Shown: positions 57,986 through 64,000 of the stretch, in pieces
Position numbering within the stretch: the first letter of the stretch is position 1
Layout of the letters: every line of letters begins with the position of its first letter
DNA from: Actibacterium lipolyticum
GTDB taxonomy: Bacteria > Pseudomonadota > Alphaproteobacteria > Rhodobacterales > Rhodobacteraceae
Reading direction: 5' to 3'
Assembly: GCF_900184935.1 (NCBI RefSeq)
Contig: NZ_FXYE01000003.1
Span: forward strand, 1-64,000
Length of the DNA: 64,000 nt
The notes under the pieces: generated by a model
Told to the model about the DNA's origin: nothing
Database searches by the model: none
The model's input: only the letters and a program-made list of their open reading frames with translations
Position numbers and translations under genes: made by a program

Positions 57986-60718
57986 ATGGACAGTGCCGGA
58001 ACCGTCGGCAGAGCCGACCAAAACAGAGCCCTAGGGCTCAGCACCGTTGCATTTACAGCGTGCTTTGCGGTCTGGACGATCTTTTCCATCATTGGTGTTG
58101 GCATCAAAGCCGAACTGGGCCTCAACGAGGCTCAGTTCGGCCTTTTGGTTGCAACGCCGATCCTGACTGGCTCGATCACGCGGTTGTTTCTTGGCGTCTG
58201 GACAGAGAAATACGGCGGTCGGCTGGTGTTCACCGCGCAGATGCTGCTGACCGCGATGGCGACATGGGCGCTGACCTTTGCCTCCACCTACACCATGTAT
58301 CTGGTTGCCGCCCTTGGGATCGGCTTAGCCGGCGGTTCGTTCATCATCGGCGTCGCCTATGTTTCGCGCTTCTATGACGCGGGCCACCAGGGCACGGCCC
58401 TTGGGATTTTCGGGGCCGGCAACGTCGGTGCAGCTGTCACCAAATTCGTCGCCCCTTTCGTAATGGTAGCCTATGGGTGGCAAGGTGTTGCACATGTCTG
58501 GGCTGTCGGTCTCGCGATCATGGCGATCATTTTCTTTGTGTTTGCGAAGGATGACCCGGAACTGATTGCGCGCCGTAAGTCCGGCGTCAAAGCACCAAGC
58601 TTTGCGGAGCAATTTGCTCCTCTGCGCAATCTGCAGGTCTGGCGGTTCTCGCTTTATTACTTCTTTGTTTTCGGTGCCTTCGTGGCACTGGCACTTTGGA
58701 TGCCGCATTACCTCATCGACGTTTATGGCCTCGACGTACGTGCTGCGGGCATGTCCGCAGCAGCATTCTCGCTCTCTGCATCGCTGTTTCGCGCCTATGG
58801 TGGCCACCTTTCCGACAAGTTTGGTGCGCGGAAGGTGATGTACTGGACTTTTGGTTTCAGCCTGGTGCTGCTGTTTATGTTGTCCTACCCGCCAACGGAC
58901 TACGTGATTCAGGGCAAGGACGGCCCGATCACGTTCTCGACAGAAATGGCTTTGTGGCCCTTTGTCATCACACTGTTCGTCCTGGGGTTCTTTATGAGCC
59001 TCGGAAAAGCCGCCGTGTTCAAGCACATCCCGGTCTACTACCCGCACCATGTGGGCGCGGTCGGCGGTCTAGTTGGTATGATCGGCGGTTTGGGTGGCTT
59101 TGTCCTCCCCATAGGCTTTGGCGCTTTGCTAGAATTGACAGGTATTTATACCAGTTGCTTTGCGCTCCTGTTCGCGCTCGTTGCGATAGCGCTCGGCTGG
59201 ATGCACTTTTCGGTACGCGCAATGGAACGGGCGGCACACGGCCCAGCCCTCGACGAGCTCCCCGAGCTCCCTGAGATGCAGCCGATCCACTTGCCGGAGC
59301 GGACAACCATGCCACGCACGCTCACGGAGTGGCAGCCAGAGGATGAATCCTTCTGGTCCAACAAGGGTCGTGCGGTCGCGCGGCGCAATCTCTGGATCTC
59401 GATCCCTGCGCTTCTGCTGGCCTTCTCGGTCTGGATGGTCTGGTCGATGGTTGTCGCGCGCCTTCCTGCAATCGGGTTCGACTTCACCTCGTCCCAGTTG
59501 TTCTGGCTGGCCGCATTGCCCGGGCTTTCGGGTGCGACCCTGCGTATCTTCTACAGCTTTATGGTGCCGATCTTTGGCGGCAGGCTCTGGACGACGCTTT
59601 CAACCGGGTCCCTGCTGCTGCCAGCCATGGGTATTGGATACGCCGTACAGAACCCTGATACACCCTATCTGATCTTTCTGTCGCTGGCGCTCTTGTGCGG
59701 CCTAGGCGGTGGCAACTTCGCGTCCTCGATGGCCAACATCGCCTACTTCTTTCCAAAAGCGGAAAAGGGCAATGCGCTCGCCCTCAACGCGGGCCTCGGC
59801 AACCTCGGCGTCTCTGTCATGCAGTTCCTGGTGCCCATCGTCATCACGGCGGGTGTTTTTGGAGCCATGGGCGGTGCACCGGTCACGCTTGATGATGGCA
59901 GCCAGCTTTGGATGCAGAATGCAGGCTTTGTCTGGGTGCCCTTTATCCTCATCGCGACCATCGCGGCATGGCTGGGTATGAACGACATCGCTGATGCCAA
60001 AGCCAGCTTCCGCGATCAGGCTATCATCTTTAGCCGGTTCCACAACTGGGTGATGTGCGTTCTCTATACCGGAACTTTCGGCAGCTTTATTGGCTACTCT
60101 GCAGGCTTCCCGTTGCTGACACGGCTGATGTTCCCCGAAGTGAATGCACTGCAGTACGTATTCCTCGGTCCCCTTGTTGGCGCGCTCAGCCGTGCAGGCA
60201 CAGGCTGGATCAGCGATCGTTTCGGCGGCGGGCGAGTCACCTTCTGGACCTTCCTCGGTATGATTGTCGCGGTTTACGGCGTGATCTTCTTCCTGCCTTC
60301 GGGCGGAGATGGGGGCAGTTTCATGGGCTTCTTCGCCTGCTTCATGGCGCTGTTCCTGCTGACCGGAATCGGCAATGCATCCACCTTCCAGATGATCCCT
60401 GCAATCATGGGTCGTGAAATTCCGCGCCTGATGCCGGAACTGGATGCTGCCGCCAGCCGTAAGCAAGCCGAGCGCGAGAGTGCCGCGATCATCGCCTTCA
60501 CTTCGGCCATTGCAGCATACGGCGCGTTCTTCATTCCCAAGCTCTATGGCACCTCGATTGCCATGACCGGGGCACCTAATGGCGCGCTTTGGGCCTTCCT
60601 CGGCTTCTACTTGATCTGCCTGATCGTGACCTGGGTCTTCTACACCCGGCCCGGTGGGCTTCTCCATGACATCGAACGTGGTCGCGGCTCCGCTGCCGCT
60701 GCACAACCTGCTCAGTAA
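57986..60718 (+). CDS. narK: NarK1-NarK2 fusion nitrate/nitrite transporter
   Basis: Two major-facilitator transporters are joined in 910 residues. The first half has the nitrate signature GAGNVGAAVTKF near 142-153, and the second half has NAGLGNLGVSVMQF near 600-613; each half has about twelve membrane segments. A soluble linker (about 425-465, ERAAHGPALDELPELPEMQP) joins them. In Paracoccus-type fusions the first half is a proton-nitrate symporter and the second a nitrate/nitrite exchanger. The ATG at 57986 is set by AGGAGGACC just upstream. narG follows 14 bp later, so the two are co-transcribed from the Fnr-box promoter. Confidence 0.94.
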   Translation: MDSAGTVGRADQNRALGLSTVAFTACFAVWTIFSIIGVGIKAELGLNEAQFGLLVATPILTGSITRLFLGVWTEKYGGRLVFTAQMLLTAMATWALTFASTYTMYLVAALGIGLAGGSFIIGVAYVSRFYDAGHQGTALGIFGAGNVGAAVTKFVAPFVMVAYGWQGVAHVWAVGLAIMAIIFFVFAKDDPELIARRKSGVKAPSFAEQFAPLRNLQVWRFSLYYFFVFGAFVALALWMPHYLIDVYGLDVRAAGMSAAAFSLSASLFRAYGGHLSDKFGARKVMYWTFGFSLVLLFMLSYPPTDYVIQGKDGPITFSTEMALWPFVITLFVLGFFMSLGKAAVFKHIPVYYPHHVGAVGGLVGMIGGLGGFVLPIGFGALLELTGIYTSCFALLFALVAIALGWMHFSVRAMERAAHGPALDELPELPEMQPIHLPERTTMPRTLTEWQPEDESFWSNKGRAVARRNLWISIPALLLAFSVWMVWSMVVARLPAIGFDFTSSQLFWLAALPGLSGATLRIFYSFMVPIFGGRLWTTLSTGSLLLPAMGIGYAVQNPDTPYLIFLSLALLCGLGGGNFASSMANIAYFFPKAEKGNALALNAGLGNLGVSVMQFLVPIVITAGVFGAMGGAPVTLDDGSQLWMQNAGFVWVPFILIATIAAWLGMNDIADAKASFRDQAIIFSRFHNWVMCVLYTGTFGSFIGYSAGFPLLTRLMFPEVNALQYVFLGPLVGALSRAGTGWISDRFGGGRVTFWTFLGMIVAVYGVIFFLPSGGDGGSFMGFFACFMALFLLTGIGNASTFQMIPAIMGREIPRLMPELDAAASRKQAERESAAIIAFTSAIAAYGAFFIPKLYGTSIAMTGAPNGALWAFLGFYLICLIVTWVFYTRPGGLLHDIERGRGSAAAAQPAQ

Positions 60719-60732
60719 GAAAGGAACCTGAC

Positions 60733-63700
60733 ATGAGCCATCTGCTCGACAGATTGAACTTTCTCCAGTCGAAAGAACTGGAACAGTTCTCGAACGGCCA
60801 CGGCCAAGTCACTCGTGAAAATCGCGATTGGGAGGATACCTACCGCAACCGCTGGCGGCACGACAAAGTCGTCCGTTCTACCCATGGTGTGAACTGCACC
60901 GGGTCTTGCAGCTGGAAGATCTACGTCAAATCCGGGATCGTGACCTGGGAGACGCAGCAGACCGACTACCCGCGCACCCGCGCTGATCTGCCCAACCATG
61001 AGCCGCGGGGCTGCGCTCGGGGCGCCTCCTACAGCTGGTATCTCTATTCCGCGAACCGGGTGAAAAACCCACTTGTGCGGGGCCGCCTCATGAAGGTCTG
61101 GCGCAAGATGCGCGAAACGATGGAACCGATCGAGGCGTGGACAAAGCTGCAAGCCGATCCGATCCTGCGTGCCTCCTATGTAGAGACCCGCGGCAAGGGC
61201 GGCTTCGTGCGCGCCACTTGGGACGAGGCCACGGAAATTACCGCCGCGGCCAACGCTTACACCGCCAAGACCTACGGCCCCGACCGCGTGTTTGGCTTCT
61301 CGCCGATCCCTGCGATGTCGATGGTCAGTTACGCCGCAGGCTCCCGGTATCTCAGCCTGATGGGCGGCGTGTGCATGTCGTTCTATGACTGGTATTGCGA
61401 CTTACCGCCGGCGTCCCCAATGACTTGGGGCGAACAGACAGACGTGCCCGAAAGCGCGGACTGGTACAACGCAGGATATCTGCTGCTTTGGGGTTCGAAC
61501 GTTCCACAGACTCGGACACCGGATGCGCATTTCTACACCGAAGCGCGCTACAAGGGCACCAAATCCGCCGTGATTTGCCCAGACTATTCCGAGGCTGCCA
61601 AATTCGGCGATGTCTGGCTGAATGCCAAGCAAGGCACCGATGCGGCACTTGCGATGGCCTTTGGTCACGTGATCCTGCGTGAGTTCCACCTCGACAATCA
61701 GACAGAGTATTTCGAGGACTACACCCGCAAGTATTCCGACTTCCCGATGCTGGTGAAGCTTGACGAGCAGAATGGCAAGCTTGTTCCAGGCCGCTTTCTG
61801 CGCGCCGATGATCTGGACGGCAAGCTGGGGGAAGAGAACAACCCCGAATGGAAGACCGTCGCCTATGACGAGATTTCCAAGGGGTTCGTCGCACCGAACG
61901 GGTCAGTCGGGTATCGTTGGGGCGAAGATGGCGAATGGAACCTCGAGGAAAAGGCGAAGGAAGCTGAAACAAGGCTGAAGATGAGCCTCGTTCTGGAAGA
62001 GGATTACGACGATGTTGTTGGCGTCGACTTCCCGTACTTCGGCGGCGAGGCGTTTGGCCAGTTCAAGACAGACGCGACCCACCCTGACGTTCTGACCCGC
62101 AATATCCCCGTCAAGAAGATCAAAACAGCGGATGGTGAGGTTCTCGTCGCCACCGTGTTCGATCTGTTCTGTGCGAATTACGGACTTGATCGCGGACTTG
62201 GTGGTGACTGGGTTACTTCCGATTACGGCAACGACATGCCGGGTACGCCAGCATGGGCGGAAAAGATCACCGGCGTGCCTGCCGACAAGATCGCTCACGT
62301 TGCGCGGGAATTTGCGGACAATGCCGAAAAGACCCAAGGCAAGTCGATGATCATCATCGGGGCTGCGATGAACCACTGGTTCCACATGGACATGAACTAT
62401 CGCGGTGTAATCAACATGCTGGTGATGTGCGGCTGCGTCGGTCAATCCGGCGGTGGCTGGGCGCACTATGTAGGCCAGGAAAAACTCCGGCCACAGACCG
62501 GCTGGCAACCTCTGGCCTTTGCGCTCGACTGGAACCGTCCGCCACGCCACATGAACTCGACCTCAGCGTGGTATGCGCACACCGACCAATGGCGTTATGA
62601 GACGCTCAAAGCCGATGAAATCTTGTCCCCGACAGCGCCTGAAGGTGACTGGGACATCAGTATGATCGACTACAACATTCGCGCTGAGCGCATGGGGTGG
62701 TTGCCCTCTGCACCACAACTGAAAACCAATCCGTTCGAGGTGGCGAAAGCGGCGAAAGCGGCGGGCAAGGAGATCCCGGCCTATGTGGCCGAGAATCTGA
62801 AATCCGGTGATCTGGAAATGTCCTGCGAGGATCCGGACAATCCTGCCAACTGGCCGCGCAACCTCTTCGTGTGGCGCTCGAATTTGCTGGGATCGTCCGG
62901 CAAAGGCCACGAGTATTTCCTCAAGCATCTTCTGGGCACCGACAACGGTGTGATGGGCAAGGACCTTGGCGAAGAAGGTGGTCAACTGCCGAAGGAGGCT
63001 AAGTGGCACAAGGACGCGCCGCGCGGCAAACTCGACCTGCTGGTGACCATCGACTTCCGGATGAGCACCACTTGCGTTTATTCCGACATCGTTCTGCCAA
63101 CTGCCAGTTGGTACGAAAAGGACGACATGAACACCTCGGACATGCACCCGTTCATCCACCCGCTGCAGGCGGCGGTCGATCCGGCGTATGAAAGCAAATC
63201 GGACTGGGAGATCTTCAAGGCCATCGCCAAGAAGTTCCAGGAGATCGCCCCGGGATATCTGGATGTCGAGACAGACATCGTCGCTCTGCCCATTCTTCAC
63301 GACACCCCTGCGGAAATTGCGCAGGATCAGGTGAAGGACTGGAAAAAAGGCGAATGTGATCTGATCCCGGGCAAGACAGCGCCTGCCTTCGTGGCGGTCG
63401 AACGGGATTACTCAGCGATCTATGAGCGGTTCAAGTCTCTTGGGCCGATGCTCGATAAGCTGGGCAATGGCGGCAAGGGGATCAACTGGAACACCCAGGA
63501 AGAGATCGACAATCTGTCGGCTTTGAATGGCGTGCAACTGGACGGCCCGGCGGCCGGTCGGCCCAAGATCGAGACGGCCATCGACGCCTGCGAAGTGATC
63601 CTGATGCTGGCGCCCGAAACCAACGGCAATGTTGCCGTGAAGGCTTGGCACGCGCTCGAGAAGGCCACGGGACGCGAACACGCGCATCTGGCTGAAGGTG

Positions 63701-64000
63701 AGCATGGCAACAAAATCCGGTTCCGGGACATTGCCGCACAGCCGCGCAAGATCATCTCGTCGCCGACGTGGTCGGGCATTGAGTCCGAAAAGGTCAGCTA
63801 CAACGCGGGCTATACCAACGTCCATGAACTGATCCCGTGGCGCACCCTGACGGGCCGCCAGCAACTCTACCAGGATCACCTTTGGATGCGGGCGTTTGGC
63901 GAGGGCTTTATGTCCTATCGGCCTCCAGTCGACCTCAAGACAATCACCAAGGACGTGCAGGATGAAGGCGATACGCTGGTCCTGAACTTCATCACACCGC
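60733..64000 (+). CDS. narG: Respiratory nitrate reductase alpha subunit NarG (3' end outside window)
   Basis: The first 1089 residues are seen. The N-terminal iron-sulfur motif HGVNCTGSC (His51, Cys55, Cys59) uses the histidine ligand typical of NarG. YDWYCDLPPASP at 218-229 contains the molybdenum-ligand aspartate, followed by TWGEQTDVPESADW. NarG is the bis-MGD catalytic subunit that reduces nitrate on the cytoplasmic side of the membrane. About 160 residues and the narHJI genes should lie to the right. No twin-arginine signal is present in the usual form, in line with a cytoplasmic NarG. The start ATG 60733 has AAGGAA upstream. Confidence 0.96.
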   Translation, partial: MSHLLDRLNFLQSKELEQFSNGHGQVTRENRDWEDTYRNRWRHDKVVRSTHGVNCTGSCSWKIYVKSGIVTWETQQTDYPRTRADLPNHEPRGCARGASYSWYLYSANRVKNPLVRGRLMKVWRKMRETMEPIEAWTKLQADPILRASYVETRGKGGFVRATWDEATEITAAANAYTAKTYGPDRVFGFSPIPAMSMVSYAAGSRYLSLMGGVCMSFYDWYCDLPPASPMTWGEQTDVPESADWYNAGYLLLWGSNVPQTRTPDAHFYTEARYKGTKSAVICPDYSEAAKFGDVWLNAKQGTDAALAMAFGHVILREFHLDNQTEYFEDYTRKYSDFPMLVKLDEQNGKLVPGRFLRADDLDGKLGEENNPEWKTVAYDEISKGFVAPNGSVGYRWGEDGEWNLEEKAKEAETRLKMSLVLEEDYDDVVGVDFPYFGGEAFGQFKTDATHPDVLTRNIPVKKIKTADGEVLVATVFDLFCANYGLDRGLGGDWVTSDYGNDMPGTPAWAEKITGVPADKIAHVAREFADNAEKTQGKSMIIIGAAMNHWFHMDMNYRGVINMLVMCGCVGQSGGGWAHYVGQEKLRPQTGWQPLAFALDWNRPPRHMNSTSAWYAHTDQWRYETLKADEILSPTAPEGDWDISMIDYNIRAERMGWLPSAPQLKTNPFEVAKAAKAAGKEIPAYVAENLKSGDLEMSCEDPDNPANWPRNLFVWRSNLLGSSGKGHEYFLKHLLGTDNGVMGKDLGEEGGQLPKEAKWHKDAPRGKLDLLVTIDFRMSTTCVYSDIVLPTASWYEKDDMNTSDMHPFIHPLQAAVDPAYESKSDWEIFKAIAKKFQEIAPGYLDVETDIVALPILHDTPAEIAQDQVKDWKKGECDLIPGKTAPAFVAVERDYSAIYERFKSLGPMLDKLGNGGKGINWNTQEEIDNLSALNGVQLDGPAAGRPKIETAIDACEVILMLAPETNGNVAVKAWHALEKATGREHAHLAEGEHGNKIRFRDIAAQPRKIISSPTWSGIESEKVSYNAGYTNVHELIPWRTLTGRQQLYQDHLWMRAFGEGFMSYRPPVDLKTITKDVQDEGDTLVLNFITP

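Overview
The window is high-GC alphaproteobacterial DNA. It most likely comes from the Roseobacter group (Rhodobacterales): a repABC replicon, DUF6880/DUF3768/DUF736/DUF6915-type plasmid genes, a NarK1-NarK2 fusion, and NnrS/NnrU with Fnr/Dnr-type boxes all fit that group. A replicon and a mobilisation module lie inside the window, so at least the first 51 kb reads as plasmid or integrated-plasmid DNA. The last 12.5 kb is a nitrate/NO respiration cluster.

Region 1 (1-17.7 kb): a DUF6880-family gene running off the left edge is followed by eight closely spaced plus-strand genes. They encode a twin AAA+ ATPase, a WYL-type regulator, a dual-specificity phosphatase fused to an ADP-ribosylglycohydrolase, an AddB-like PD-(D/E)XK nuclease, an AddA-like UvrD helicase-nuclease, a protein I cannot assign, a phospholipase-D/Tdp1-like protein with two HKN triads, and an SNF2-type helicase. 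I recognise no described defence system with this gene set. It is the best candidate for an undescribed anti-phage or anti-plasmid system.

Region 2 (17.8-25.3 kb): a DUF1612-type DNA-binding protein with an adjacent 11-bp inverted repeat, a serine recombinase, and a complete repABC unit. The unit has a 20-bp palindrome and a DnaA box upstream of repA, a terminator-like attenuator before repC, and two identical 16-bp palindromes (probable parS) after repC. A self-inhibited-type Fic protein follows on the other strand.

Region 3 (25.5-45.6 kb): a block of plasmid housekeeping and probable anti-defence genes. It holds ArdC, a ParB-like protein, a methyltransferase fused to a strawberry-notch helicase, many small DUF proteins with similar leaders (AAGGA...CCCATG), a RelB/RelE-type toxin-antitoxin pair with an operator palindrome, the IetAS AAA ATPase/subtilase pair, a DUF2493 protein, and an SH3-SNase protein.

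Region 4 (45.6-51.1 kb): a candidate oriT with two inverted repeats, then mobC, a VirD2-like relaxase and a VirD4/TraG coupling protein, all overlapping. No mating-pair formation genes are in view.

Region 5 (51.4-64 kb): nsrR diverges from a group III truncated haemoglobin, a YtfE-like haemerythrin, a formyl-THF cyclo-ligase-family gene, nnrS and nnrU. These are followed by a CBS protein, two DUF6455 proteins, a carboxymuconolactone-decarboxylase-family protein, a Crp/Fnr (Dnr-type) regulator, the narK fusion and narG (cut by the window end). An NsrR-like operator and four TTGAN-N4-ATCAA-like boxes suggest control by NO and low oxygen. I found no rRNA, tRNA, CRISPR array or insertion sequence.
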